From Sphingosinicella microcystinivorans (lineage in GTDB: Bacteria; Pseudomonadota; Alphaproteobacteria; Sphingomonadales; Sphingomonadaceae): a DNA stretch of 64,000 nt. Positions 1 through 9,122 of this stretch are shown piece by piece. The position numbers and the translations under genes were made by a program. Position 1 is the first letter of the stretch. The number at the start of each line of letters is the position of its first letter. The stretch is from contig NZ_RBWX01000010.1 of assembly GCF_003634215.1 (NCBI RefSeq), positions 302,277-366,276 on the forward strand. Reading direction: 5' to 3'. The notes below the pieces were generated by a model. It saw only the letters and a program-made list of their open reading frames with translations, made no database searches and was not told the DNA's origin.

Positions 1-1100
1 CAGATGAGGGAGGCGGCGATGGCGAGGTAAGGGTTCGAATCCGCGCCGGGCAGACGGTTTTCGATGCGCCGGTTCTTCGCATCCGACACCGGGATGCGCA
101 GGCCGCAGGAGCGATTGTCGCTGCCCCACTGCACGTTGATCGGCGCGTCGCTATCCGGCCGCATCCGGCGGAACGAATTGACGTTCGGCGCGAACATCGG
201 CGTAATCTGCGGCAGCAGGCGGACGAGCCCGGCGATGTAGCTGCGGAAGAGCGCGCTGTCGCGGCCCTGCGGCGTGGTGAACAGGTTGCGGCCCGTATCG
301 CTATCGAGCAGCGACTGGTGGATGTGCATCGAGCTGCCGGGCTGGTCCGACATCGGCTTGGCGAGGAAGGTGGCGTAAACGCCGTGCTCCAGCGCGACGT
401 GCCGGACGATGCGCTTGAAGAGCAGCACCTGATCTGCAAGCGCAAGCGGATCGCCGTGCACGAAATTGATCTCGAGCTGCGCGGCGCCGGACTCGTGGAT
501 CATCGTGTCGATGTTGAGCTCGGCTTTCTCGCAGAAGTCGTAGATGTGCTCGATAATGTCCTCGAACTCGCCGAGTGCTTCGAGCCCATAGGGCTGGCTT
601 GCGGTTTCCGAGCGGCCCGAGCGGCCTGCGGGGGGCGTCAGCGGAAAGTCGGAATCGAGGTTCTTCGAGACGAGATAGAATTCCAGTTCCGGTGCGATCA
701 CCGGCTTCCAGCCGCGCCTTTCATAAAGGTGCAGCACCTTCTTCAGGATCATGCGCGGCGCGATGGCGAGCGGCTTGCCCTCCCGCGTGTAAGCGTCCGC
801 GATCACATAAGCGGTCGGGGTCTTGAAGCCGGGGGCTTCGCGGATCGTCGATGGATCAGGCACCATCACCATATCGGGGTCGTAGTCCGGGATGATCGAG
901 TTGATCGTATCCGGATATTCGCCGGTGACGGTGACCGTGTAGACGCTGCCGGGAATGCGGAGCGTCTGGTCCGTAAGCGATTTCAAAAACTTGCCGGCGG
1001 GCAAGACCTTGCCGCGCTGAATGCCGTTCATATCGGGGACGATGCACTCGACCTCGCTGATACCGCGTTCGTTGATCCAGTTGGTAATTTCGGCTGACAT
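1..1100 (-). CDS. Glutamine synthetase family protein (PuuA-like), 3' end cut by window edge
   Basis: The reading frame starts with ATG at 1100 and stays open to the left edge, giving about 366 residues of an enzyme usually near 440-450, so the C-terminus is missing. It begins MSAEITNWINERGISEVECI. The catalytic core is recognisable: an ELEFYL segment (metal-binding glutamate region), GSSMHIHQS (the histidine-rich ammonia/ATP site) and ENRLPGADSNPYLAI near the visible end. The family ligates ammonia or an amine to glutamate using ATP. The sequence looks closer to gamma-glutamylpolyamine synthetases than to housekeeping GlnA, and an APC-type amine/amino-acid permease lies 4.5 kb away, but substrate is inferred only. 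It is divergent from the TPR-sulfotransferase across 166 bp. Confidence 0.85.
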   Translation of the reverse strand, partial: MSAEITNWINERGISEVECIVPDMNGIQRGKVLPAGKFLKSLTDQTLRIPGSVYTVTVTGEYPDTINSIIPDYDPDMVMVPDPSTIREAPGFKTPTAYVIADAYTREGKPLAIAPRMILKKVLHLYERRGWKPVIAPELEFYLVSKNLDSDFPLTPPAGRSGRSETASQPYGLEALGEFEDIIEHIYDFCEKAELNIDTMIHESGAAQLEINFVHGDPLALADQVLLFKRIVRHVALEHGVYATFLAKPMSDQPGSSMHIHQSLLDSDTGRNLFTTPQGRDSALFRSYIAGLVRLLPQITPMFAPNVNSFRRMRPDSDAPINVQWGSDNRSCGLRIPVSDAKNRRIENRLPGADSNPYLAIAASLI

Positions 1101-1266
1101 GATCGGATAAACCCCCGTCTGGCCTCCATACTGCGCGGGCGTCAGGCACTTGGCCAGAGGGATTTGCTGGAGCAGGGGGTATCGGTTTTTCCGATAGGGC
1201 GGTGGGAGCCGAACGCCTCTTATTGACGGCTTGACCAGAAACGCGGGGCTCAGCAGGTTCACGCGC

Positions 1267-3039
1267 ATGTCAACTGCTCCGAACCTGGCGGAACGCGCCG
1301 AACGTGCCCGCACTTTCCTGAAAACGCATCCCGGCAATGCCGATGCCCTGCGCGCACTCGGCGCCGCGCTTCGCGGCATGGGGGAGGCGGGGGCCGCTGA
1401 GAAAGCCGAACTCGGCGCGATCCAGGCATCGACGCGCGACCCCGTGCTTGTCGAAGCCGCTGCGGCGCTGCTCGACAATAATATCCCGATCGCCGAACGC
1501 ATCCTCCGCGCGCGACTGAAGGAAAAGCCAACGGACGTTGCGGCGATCCGCATGATGGCGGAGATTGCCGGGCGGCTGGGGCGCTACGGCGATGCCGAAA
1601 AGCTTCTGCGTCGCGCGCTGGAACTGGCGCCCGCGTTCGTGGCGGCGCGCGCCAACCTTGCAACCGTGCTCTACCGGCAAAACAATCCCGCCGATGCCGT
1701 TGCGGAACTCGACAGGTTGCTGGCGGGCGACCCCGACAACGCCGCGCACCGCAACCTGAAGGCGGCGGCGCTGGGTCGGATCGGCGGCTATGAGGAAGCG
1801 ATCGCGCTCTATGAATCGGTGCTTGCGAGCCACCCGGCGCAGCCGCGCGTGTGGATGAGCTATGGCCACGTGCTGAAAACCGTGGGCCGCCAGGCGGATT
1901 CGATTGCCGCTTACCGCAAGGCGATCGAACGTGCGCCAGGGCTTGGCGAGGTGTGGTGGAGCCTTGCCAACCTCAAGACCGTGCACTTCACGGATGCCGA
2001 CATCGCGGCGATGCAGGGTGCGCTGGAGGACGGCGGCATCAGCGAGGATGACCGTTTTCATCTGCATTTCGCACTCGGCAAGGCGCTGGAGGATGCGAAA
2101 GATCACGAAGGCTCGTTCGGCCATTATCTGAAGGGCAACGCGCTTCGGAAAGCGATGCTCGACTACGATTCCAGTGAAATCACGAGCCTCGTTCACAGCG
2201 CGGCGGCGCTGATGGATGCGGCGTTCTTCGCTGCGCGCGAGGGACAGGGCCATTCGGCACCCGACCCAATCTTCATCCTTGGTATGCCGCGTGCGGGTTC
2301 GACGCTGATCGAGCAGATTCTCTCGTCGCACCCGATGATCGAGGGGACGCAGGAACTGCCCGACATCGCGGCGATGGCGCGTCGGCTCGGCGGCCGAAAG
2401 GGGCGCGATGAGGAGGCCGGCTATCCAGCGTGCCTTGAGGAGCTTTCTGCCGATGCATTCGCCGAACTCGGCGCCGAATATCTGGAGCGGACGCGCATCC
2501 ACCGAAAGTCCGATCGGCCGCTGTTCATCGACAAGATGCCGAACAACTGGGCGCACATCGGCTTCATTCACCTGATCCTTCCGAATGCGAAGATCATCGA
2601 CGCCCGTCGACATCCGATCGGCTGCTGCTTCTCCAACTTCAAGCAGCATTTCGCGCGGGGGCAGGGGTTCAGCTACGACCTGTCGGACGTCAGCCGCTAC
2701 TACTCCGATTACGTGGCGATGATGGCCGTGAACGACGAAGCGCTTCCGGGGCGTGTGCACCGCGTGTTCTATGAGGACATGGTTGAGAATACCGAGGCCG
2801 AAGTGCGGCGGCTGCTGGACTATGTGGGTGTTCCATTCGATGCTGCGTGCCTGCGCTTTTTCGAAAACGAGCGGGCGGTGCGCACGGCCAGTTCCGAACA
2901 GGTGCGACGTCCGATCAACCGGGACGGCATGGAACAATGGCAGGCGTTCGAGCCCTGGCTTGAAACTTTGAAGGCCAGCCTCGGCCCCGTCCTCGATGCC
3001 TATCCGAAGGTGCCGCCGCTCGCTTCGCTGTTGCAATAA
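1267..3039 (+). CDS. TPR repeat-containing sulfotransferase
   Basis: A 590-residue protein if started at ATG 1267; an upstream in-frame TTG at 1231 would add 12 residues without a better ribosome site. The first ~270 residues are tandem tetratricopeptide repeats, typically a peptide-binding superhelix. The C-terminal half is a sulfotransferase domain: FILGMPRAGSTLIEQIL near residue 337 is the PAPS 5'-phosphosulfate loop, followed by FIDKMPNNWAHIGFIHLILP and ARRHPIGCCFSNF, the second PAPS-contact region. It would transfer sulfate from PAPS to an unidentified acceptor. It lies 120 bp upstream of a TonB-dependent receptor in the same direction, a pairing I recall as recurrent in sphingomonads and Caulobacter. 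Confidence 0.85.
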   Translation: MSTAPNLAERAERARTFLKTHPGNADALRALGAALRGMGEAGAAEKAELGAIQASTRDPVLVEAAAALLDNNIPIAERILRARLKEKPTDVAAIRMMAEIAGRLGRYGDAEKLLRRALELAPAFVAARANLATVLYRQNNPADAVAELDRLLAGDPDNAAHRNLKAAALGRIGGYEEAIALYESVLASHPAQPRVWMSYGHVLKTVGRQADSIAAYRKAIERAPGLGEVWWSLANLKTVHFTDADIAAMQGALEDGGISEDDRFHLHFALGKALEDAKDHEGSFGHYLKGNALRKAMLDYDSSEITSLVHSAAALMDAAFFAAREGQGHSAPDPIFILGMPRAGSTLIEQILSSHPMIEGTQELPDIAAMARRLGGRKGRDEEAGYPACLEELSADAFAELGAEYLERTRIHRKSDRPLFIDKMPNNWAHIGFIHLILPNAKIIDARRHPIGCCFSNFKQHFARGQGFSYDLSDVSRYYSDYVAMMAVNDEALPGRVHRVFYEDMVENTEAEVRRLLDYVGVPFDAACLRFFENERAVRTASSEQVRRPINRDGMEQWQAFEPWLETLKASLGPVLDAYPKVPPLASLLQ

Positions 3040-3159
3040 TGTGACGCACAGCGCGCAATATGACATCTGTATAACAAAGCCGCGCAACCCGAATTGACCG
3101 CAGTTTCACGCGCCGCCAATCTTTGCCTGGGACAGCAATAGCTGAATAGGGGGATACGG

Positions 3160-5571
3160 GTGCAACTGCGAAATCATGCGAGGATCAAGGCAGCGCTAGC
3201 GAGTGGTGTTCTGCTCGGTTCAACGATGCTGACGGCGCCGGCTCTTGCCCAGGAGGCGCAAGATGCAATCGGCGACACCATCATCATCACCGCGCAGAAG
3301 CGCGAAGAAAATCTGCAGGATGTTCCGATCGCGGTCGTCGCGCTCGGCACACAGAAACTCCAGCAGCTTCAGGTGCAGGACTTCGACGATTACGCGCGCT
3401 ACCTGCCGAGTTTGTCTTACCAGTCGCTCGGGCCGGGGTCTGCGAACGTCTATTTCCGCGGCGTCGCATCGGGTGAAAACGCCAACCATTCAACCTCGCT
3501 GCCATCGGTCGGTATGTACCTCGATGAACAGCCGATCACGACCATCCAGGGCAATCTCGACATCCACATCTACGACATCGCACGTGTCGAAGCGCTCGCG
3601 GGTCCGCAAGGTACGCTTTACGGCGCATCGAGCCAGGCCGGCACGGTGAAGATCGTGACCAACCGCCCGGACACGAGCGGCTTCTACGGCGCCGTCGATG
3701 CCGAGGTGAACACGGTTGCGCACGGTGAGGAAGGTTATGTCCTTGAAGGCTTCATCAACGCGCCGCTTTCCAGCAACGCGGCGATCCGTGTCGTCGGCTG
3801 GTACGACAAGGACGGCGGCTACATCGATAATATTCCCGGTTCCCTGACCTTCCCGACATCCGGCATCACCTTCGACAACACGCCGTATGTCGAGGACGAT
3901 TACAACGACGTCGAGACCTACGGCGGCCGTGTCGCGCTTGAGATCGATCTCAACGAGAACTGGACCGTTCTGCCGACGGTGATGGGGCAGAAGCAGAAGA
4001 GCTATGGCTCGTTCGCCCAGGAAGCCGGACTCGGCGAACTTCAGGTGCAGCAGTTCAATCCTGAACGCTACAACGACCGCTGGTTCCAGGCCGCGCTCAC
4101 CATCGAAGGCAAGATCGGCAGCTGGGATCTGACCTATGCCGGCGCCTACATGAAGCGCAAGATCAACAGCCAATCCGACTATGTCGACTACGCGTATTTC
4201 TATGATGCGCTCTACGAGGCCGGCGGCTCGTTTTACGATAATGATGGTGAGCTGGTGAATCCGAACCAGTATATCGTCGGCATCGATCGTTTTAAGAAAC
4301 AAAGCCACGAACTGCGCATCGCATCTCCGGCCGATAAGCCGCTGCGGTTCATCGGCGGCGTGTTCTACCAGCGTCAGTCGCACAACATCGAACAGAACTA
4401 CATTATCGATAATATCGCGGACGCCATCACCGTGCCGGGCACGGACAGCGATATCTGGCTGACCAAGCAGCTGCGCATCGACCGCGACTACGCGGCGTTC
4501 GGCGAACTTTCCTACGACCTCACGGAGAAGCTGACGCTGAGCGGCGGTATCCGCGTTTACAAATACAAGAACTCGCTGGAAGGCTTCTTCGGATACAGTG
4601 ACGGCTTCAGCAGTCGTACGGGCGTCGCGGCGTGTTTCCGGGATAGCGGCGGTGCGTTGCTTCCACCCACGATCGATGGCAGCCCTTGCACCAACCTCGA
4701 CAAGACAACGTCGGACACGGACTTCATCCATAAGCTGAACGCGACCTACAAGCTCACCGACGACGCGCTCGTTTACGCGACATGGTCGCGCGGTTTCCGG
4801 CCGGGCGGCGTCAACCGGCGCGGCACGCTGCCGCCATACGGGGCGGACGAACTCGACAACTACGAGCTTGGCTGGAAGACGACGTGGGCGGGCGGTGCGT
4901 TCCGCTGGAACGGCGCTGTCTATTACGAGAAATGGACCAACATCCAGCTCTCGTTCCTTGGCGCCAATGGTCTCACCGAGGTGCGCAACGCCGGCGATGC
5001 GCGCATCTGGGGTATCGAAAGCGATATCTTCATCCGCGCATCGGAAGGCCTGACCTTCAACGCCGGCTTCAGCTACAACGACGCGCAAATCACCAAGGAC
5101 TTCTGTCTGATCGCCAACCCGCAGTTCGATTGTACGCTGCCGGGGCCGGAAGACGAGGATAATGCGTTGTTGGCACCTTCCGGCACGCGTCTCCCCGTTT
5201 CGGCGAAGTTCAAGGGCAATGCCTTCGCGCGCTACGAATTCCCGGTCGGGGAGCTGGAGGCACATTTCCAGGGCGGCCTCGTTTACGAGGGCAAGCGCAC
5301 CAGCGATCTTCGTCTTTACGAGCGCGGCATCGTCGGTTCACTTCCGTCCTACACGACGGTGGACGTCAGCGCCGGGGTGACCAACGGATCGTGGTCGGTG
5401 GAACTCTATGCCCGCAACCTGTTCGACTCGCGCGGGCAGGTGACGCGCACGATCCAGTGCGGCGAGAGCGTTTGCGGCGACCCGGACGGCGTGACGGATA
5501 TCGGCGGCAAATTCTATACGGTGGTGACGACACCGCGGACCATCGGTCTCAAGGTCGGTACCAAGTTCTGA
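3160..5571 (+). CDS. TonB-dependent outer-membrane receptor
   Basis: An 803-residue protein starting at GTG 3160, with a purine-rich ribosome site (AGGGGGA) a few bases upstream. A signal peptide ends after about 30 residues at APALAQ. The mature N-terminus carries a TonB-box-like segment (DTIIITAQKREENLQDVPIA), then a plug domain with VEALAGPQGTLYGASSQAGT, and a long beta-barrel ending in a phenylalanine (IGLKVGTKF), the usual outer-membrane C-terminal signature. These receptors take up siderophores, glycans or hydrophobic compounds using TonB energy. The ligand cannot be read from sequence. The APC permease starts 22 bp downstream, suggesting co-transcription and a shared transport role. 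Confidence 0.92.
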   Translation: MQLRNHARIKAALASGVLLGSTMLTAPALAQEAQDAIGDTIIITAQKREENLQDVPIAVVALGTQKLQQLQVQDFDDYARYLPSLSYQSLGPGSANVYFRGVASGENANHSTSLPSVGMYLDEQPITTIQGNLDIHIYDIARVEALAGPQGTLYGASSQAGTVKIVTNRPDTSGFYGAVDAEVNTVAHGEEGYVLEGFINAPLSSNAAIRVVGWYDKDGGYIDNIPGSLTFPTSGITFDNTPYVEDDYNDVETYGGRVALEIDLNENWTVLPTVMGQKQKSYGSFAQEAGLGELQVQQFNPERYNDRWFQAALTIEGKIGSWDLTYAGAYMKRKINSQSDYVDYAYFYDALYEAGGSFYDNDGELVNPNQYIVGIDRFKKQSHELRIASPADKPLRFIGGVFYQRQSHNIEQNYIIDNIADAITVPGTDSDIWLTKQLRIDRDYAAFGELSYDLTEKLTLSGGIRVYKYKNSLEGFFGYSDGFSSRTGVAACFRDSGGALLPPTIDGSPCTNLDKTTSDTDFIHKLNATYKLTDDALVYATWSRGFRPGGVNRRGTLPPYGADELDNYELGWKTTWAGGAFRWNGAVYYEKWTNIQLSFLGANGLTEVRNAGDARIWGIESDIFIRASEGLTFNAGFSYNDAQITKDFCLIANPQFDCTLPGPEDEDNALLAPSGTRLPVSAKFKGNAFARYEFPVGELEAHFQGGLVYEGKRTSDLRLYERGIVGSLPSYTTVDVSAGVTNGSWSVELYARNLFDSRGQVTRTIQCGESVCGDPDGVTDIGGKFYTVVTTPRTIGLKVGTKF

Positions 5572-5593
5572 TACTGGGCGGCGGGGTCCAGGC

Positions 5594-6931
5594 ATGAACC
5601 ACAAGGCCCCCGCCGTTCCTCCCCTCGGTTTCTGGATGGCGCTCGCGCTGGTCATGGGCAACATGATCGGCTCGGGCGTGTTCATGCTGCCCGCGAGCCT
5701 CGCCCCCTTCGGCTGGAATGCCATGTTCGGATGGGTGCTGACCATCGGTGGCGCGCTCTGCCTGGCCTATGTGTTTGCGGCGATGGCGCGCGAGATGCCG
5801 CACGCGGGCGGGCCGCACGGGTTTGTGGAAGCGGCGTTCGGGCATCTGCCTGCGTTCCTCATCAGCTGGTCCTACATTATTTCGATCCTGGTCGGCGTCG
5901 CGGCGCTGGCGACGGGCGGTGTCAGCTACCTCACAGCGTTTTCTCCGAGAATCGCGGCGACGCCCGGTGCGCCGGCCCTGCTTGCGGTGTCGCTGCTCTG
6001 GGGGCTTATCCTGCTGAATGTACGCGGCGCTCGGGCGGCAGGACGGTTCCAGCTGCTGACCCTCGGGCTCAAGCTGCTGCCGCTTGCCGTGATCGTGGGG
6101 ATCGCGACCGTGGCTTTTCTGGGCGGGGGACAGCCTGCAACGCCCTATGTGCCCGAGACGATCTCGATGACTGCAATCAACGCGACCGCGGCGCTGACGC
6201 TGTGGGCTATGCTCGGTTTCGAATCCGCCTGCGTGCCGCAAGACAAGGTTGACCGGCCGCAGACTACGATCCCGCGCGCCACCATGGTGGGCACGCTTAT
6301 CGCTGGGCTGATCTACTTCGCGGTCTGCACGGCGGTGATCATGCTGATGCCGGCCGGTGCGGTGGCAAATTCGAACGCGCCGCTTGCGGATGTGATCGCC
6401 GGCTACTGGGGGACGGGTGCCGGACTGGCCGTGGCGCTGTTCGCGGCGGTGAGCGCGATCGGCGCGATCAACGGCTGGATTCTCGTCGCCGGCGAATATC
6501 CGCTCGCCATGGCGCGGAAAGGCGATTTTCCCCACCTCTTCCGCAAGGTGAACGCGCGCGGCACGCCGGTTCGCGGGCTCCTGATCGGCGGCGCGCTGAT
6601 CACGGTGCTGGTGCTTTCCAACTACACGCGCACGATGGCGGGACTGTTCACGTTCATGGCGCTGCTCTCAACATCCGCGACGCTGGTGCTCTATTTTGCG
6701 GGCGCCGCTGCGGCGGTCCGTCTGATGCTGAAACGCCAGATGACGATCACGCCGCTGCTCGCCATTTTGACGCCTCTCGGGCTCATTTATGCGATTTGGG
6801 CGTTTCAGGGCGCGGGCGCCGAAGCGAACGGCTGGGCGCTCGTACTGCTGATCGCCGGGCTTCCCGTCTATCTACTCGTGCGCCGTCAAAAAGCAGCGGT
6901 GAGGCGAGATGAGGGCGCGACAAAAGGTTAA
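5594..6931 (+). CDS. APC-superfamily amino acid/amine permease
   Basis: A 445-residue integral membrane protein with about twelve hydrophobic segments. The first helix contains GNMIGSGVFMLPASLAPFG, the unwound substrate-binding motif of AdiC/PotE-type APC transporters, and the sixth region reads WAMLGFESACVPQDKVDRPQ, also typical of that group. It would move an amino acid or polyamine across the inner membrane, by symport or antiport. It begins 22 bp after the TonB receptor and is followed 40 bp later by a TetR regulator. With the glutamine-synthetase-like gene at the window start, amine or polyamine use is a reasonable inference, not a demonstration. Confidence 0.88.
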   Translation: MNHKAPAVPPLGFWMALALVMGNMIGSGVFMLPASLAPFGWNAMFGWVLTIGGALCLAYVFAAMAREMPHAGGPHGFVEAAFGHLPAFLISWSYIISILVGVAALATGGVSYLTAFSPRIAATPGAPALLAVSLLWGLILLNVRGARAAGRFQLLTLGLKLLPLAVIVGIATVAFLGGGQPATPYVPETISMTAINATAALTLWAMLGFESACVPQDKVDRPQTTIPRATMVGTLIAGLIYFAVCTAVIMLMPAGAVANSNAPLADVIAGYWGTGAGLAVALFAAVSAIGAINGWILVAGEYPLAMARKGDFPHLFRKVNARGTPVRGLLIGGALITVLVLSNYTRTMAGLFTFMALLSTSATLVLYFAGAAAAVRLMLKRQMTITPLLAILTPLGLIYAIWAFQGAGAEANGWALVLLIAGLPVYLLVRRQKAAVRRDEGATKG

Positions 6932-6971
6932 CACGCCGATATAGGAGCCTCGCTAGTTTGGGAGGGCAAAG

Positions 6972-7598
6972 TTGGCACGCGCGCAGTTTCAAAGACTGGA
7001 TCCCGATTTCCGACGCCAAAGTCTGATCGACGCGACCGCACATTGCCTCGCCCGCTACGGTATCGGCGGCACCTCAGTCCGAACGATCTGTGCGGTGGCG
7101 GGGGTTTCGGCCGGTCTTTTGCGCCACTACTTCGCCGGAATCGACGAGCTGATCGCAGAGACCTACGCGGACGTTGGCGACCGGCTGGTGGCGAATATGA
7201 TCGCCGCGGCGGACAAGGCGGGGCCTGATCCGCGCGAGCAGCTTCGCGCCTTCGTGATGGCAAGCTTCAAGCCGCCGGTCGCGGACCCGGACCAGTTGGC
7301 AACGTGGCTCGCGTTCTGGAGTCTCATCAAGAGCGACCCGCGCATCCGCGAACTCCACACTGAAAACTACGCCAGCCACCGAACGCCCGTGGAAAGAATG
7401 GTCCGGGAAATCCTGGGGCCGGAGGCGAGCCATGTGGACGTTCGGCTGACGGCGGTTGGCGTGACGGCGCTGGTGGATGGTCTCTGGCTTGAAATCTGCC
7501 TCGATTCGTCGACCTTCACGCCCGAGGAGGCCGCGCGCATTGCCGACAAGTGGCTGAACACATTGGTCGGCGATCCGCTGAAAGTGCTTGCCGACTGA
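6972..7598 (+). CDS. TetR-family regulator, BetI-like
   Basis: A 208-residue protein starting at TTG 6972, supported by a GGAGGG ribosome site at 6961-6966 with a 5-base spacer. Residues ~15-60 form the TetR helix-turn-helix, with GGTSVRTICAVAGVSAGLLRHYF as the recognition segment, here shown in two overlapping pieces (GGTSVRTICAVAG, VSAGLLRHYF). The C-terminal half (WLAFWSLIKSDPRIRELH) resembles the BetI-type ligand/dimerisation domain. It follows the permease by 40 bp and probably controls this transport cluster or the M20 peptidase behind it. A 7-3-7 palindrome lies between it and that peptidase. Confidence 0.87.
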   Translation: MARAQFQRLDPDFRRQSLIDATAHCLARYGIGGTSVRTICAVAGVSAGLLRHYFAGIDELIAETYADVGDRLVANMIAAADKAGPDPREQLRAFVMASFKPPVADPDQLATWLAFWSLIKSDPRIRELHTENYASHRTPVERMVREILGPEASHVDVRLTAVGVTALVDGLWLEICLDSSTFTPEEAARIADKWLNTLVGDPLKVLAD

Positions 7599-7613
7599 CG
7601 AGGCGGCTTCTTA

Positions 7614-7630
7614 CACCTGTAAAACAGGTG
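7614..7630. promoter_or_regulatory. Palindrome, candidate operator upstream of the M20 peptidase
   Basis: CACCTGT and its exact reverse complement ACAGGTG are separated by AAA, between the TetR gene stop (7598) and the peptidase start (7644). A TetR-type dimer could bind such a site. It has no T-tract after it, so it is not a good intrinsic terminator. Binding is inferred. Confidence 0.45.
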
Positions 7631-7643
7631 GGAGATTCTTCGA

Positions 7644-9014
7644 ATGCTGAAAACCGGAACTTCGTTCGTCCTCGCGGCCTTGCTGGCGGCTGCCCCGACG
7701 CTTGCCGCAACTCCTGCGCAGGTTGACGGCGCCAAGGCCATGCTCGGCAAGTCGATCGCCTTTCCGACCGTGGCCGGGCGCGGGCAGGTGCCGGTGTACG
7801 CGGCTTATCTGGCGAGCGAGCTGAAGAGCGCAGGTTTCAAGGACGGCGAAATCAGCATCGAGCCGCTTGGCGAGACGGCCTCGTTGATCCTGACGTGGAA
7901 GGGTGCGGGCAAGAAGAAGCCGATCGTGCTCAACGCGCACATGGATGTGGTGGAGGCGAAACGCGAAGACTGGGAACGTGACCCGTTCGTGATGGCCGAG
8001 GAGGGCGGATACCTCTTTGGGCGCGGCATCAGCGACAACAAGTTCGACGTGGTGATGCTGGTGCAGACGCTGATGAACCTGAAGCGCGAGGGTTTCAAAC
8101 CGTCCCGCGACATCGTGCTGCTCCTCACCGGCGACGAGGAAACTGCGCAGAAGACGGCGGCGGCCATCGCGCCCCGCTACAAGGACGCGGCGATGGTGCT
8201 GAACGGCGATGGCGGCGGCGGAACGCTGGGTGCCGACGGTAAGCCGCTCTATTACACGATGCAGACGGCCGAGAAGACCTATGCCGACTACAAGCTGACC
8301 GTGACCGATCCGGGCGGCCATTCGAGCGCGCCGCGCGCGGAGAATGCGATCCTCATGCTGGGCGCTGCGCTGAAGCGGATCGCCGATGCTCCGTTCCCGC
8401 CCGAAACCAGCGAGACGACACGCGCCTATTTCGCTTCATCGGCGAAACGGACGCCGGGGGAGGCGGGCGACGCGATGGCGCGCTTCGCGGCCGACCCGAA
8501 CGATGCTGCCGCGGCCGATATCCTCGCGAAATACCCGGAGCATATCGGCCAGACTCGAACGACCTGTGTGCCAACCATGATCAATGGTGGCCACGCCGAA
8601 AACGCGCTGCCGCAACGTGCGGTCGCCAACATCAACTGCCGGATATTCCCCGGCACGCCGCCTGAAGCCGTGCGCCAGCGGCTGCAGCAGCTTGCCGGCG
8701 ACAAAGTGGTGGTGACGCTGCCAGAGCCGTTCCCGCAAAGCTCCACCTCACCGCTGCTGCCCGAGTTGGACGCTGCGCTGCGCAAGGCTGTCGACGGCCG
8801 CGCGAAGGGGCTTTCGATCATCCCGAGCATGTCGGCGGGCACGACCGACAGCCTGTTCTTCCGCGCCTCCGGCATCCCAAGCTACGGGGTTTCGGGCCTG
8901 TTCATGAAGCCGGATGACGAATACGCCCACGGTCTCAATGAACGTGTTCCGGTGGATGCGATCGGTCCGGCGCTCGATCATTACCGGACTTTGATCAGCA
9001 TATTGGCGCGCTGA
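7644..9014 (+). CDS. Secreted M20/M25/M40 metallopeptidase
   Basis: A 456-residue protein with a signal peptide in the first ~22 residues (ending TLAATPAQ), so periplasmic or exported. Di-zinc site residues of the M20 family are visible: H99 and D101 in NAHMDVVEA, the bridging Asp in GRGISDNKFDV, the catalytic pair E165-E166 in TGDEETAQ, and a late His in DDEYAHGLNERV. The dimerisation/lid domain contains DPGGHSSAPR. M20 enzymes cleave peptides or deacylate amino acids; the particular substrate is not clear. The start ATG is preceded by a 45-bp gap containing the palindrome at 7614-7630. Confidence 0.9.
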   Translation: MLKTGTSFVLAALLAAAPTLAATPAQVDGAKAMLGKSIAFPTVAGRGQVPVYAAYLASELKSAGFKDGEISIEPLGETASLILTWKGAGKKKPIVLNAHMDVVEAKREDWERDPFVMAEEGGYLFGRGISDNKFDVVMLVQTLMNLKREGFKPSRDIVLLLTGDEETAQKTAAAIAPRYKDAAMVLNGDGGGGTLGADGKPLYYTMQTAEKTYADYKLTVTDPGGHSSAPRAENAILMLGAALKRIADAPFPPETSETTRAYFASSAKRTPGEAGDAMARFAADPNDAAAADILAKYPEHIGQTRTTCVPTMINGGHAENALPQRAVANINCRIFPGTPPEAVRQRLQQLAGDKVVVTLPEPFPQSSTSPLLPELDAALRKAVDGRAKGLSIIPSMSAGTTDSLFFRASGIPSYGVSGLFMKPDDEYAHGLNERVPVDAIGPALDHYRTLISILAR

Positions 9015-9122
9015 GCAGATTTTCCATCGCGCAAATGCGGATTCGTATTATTGGGGATGGCAAGCACTCGATAAGATTTGCATTGTATATCGGCGCCGGT
9101 TTCGAGAGCTTAAGGGAACGCA

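Noticed and set aside
1270..3087. 605-codon minus-strand frame antisense to the sulfotransferase
   Set aside because: A shadow of the real gene in high-GC DNA: Arg/His/Leu-rich, no domain or ribosome site, while the plus-strand protein shows a clear TPR and PAPS motif.
3490..5265. 591-codon minus-strand frame antisense to the TonB receptor
   Set aside because: No recognisable domain; Arg/Val-rich composition typical of antisense frames in GC-rich genes. The plus-strand TonB receptor is complete with plug and C-terminal Phe.
7599..7643. Palindrome read as an intrinsic terminator
   Set aside because: The loop is only AAA, the stem has moderate GC content, and no T-run follows on either strand; operator is the more economical reading.
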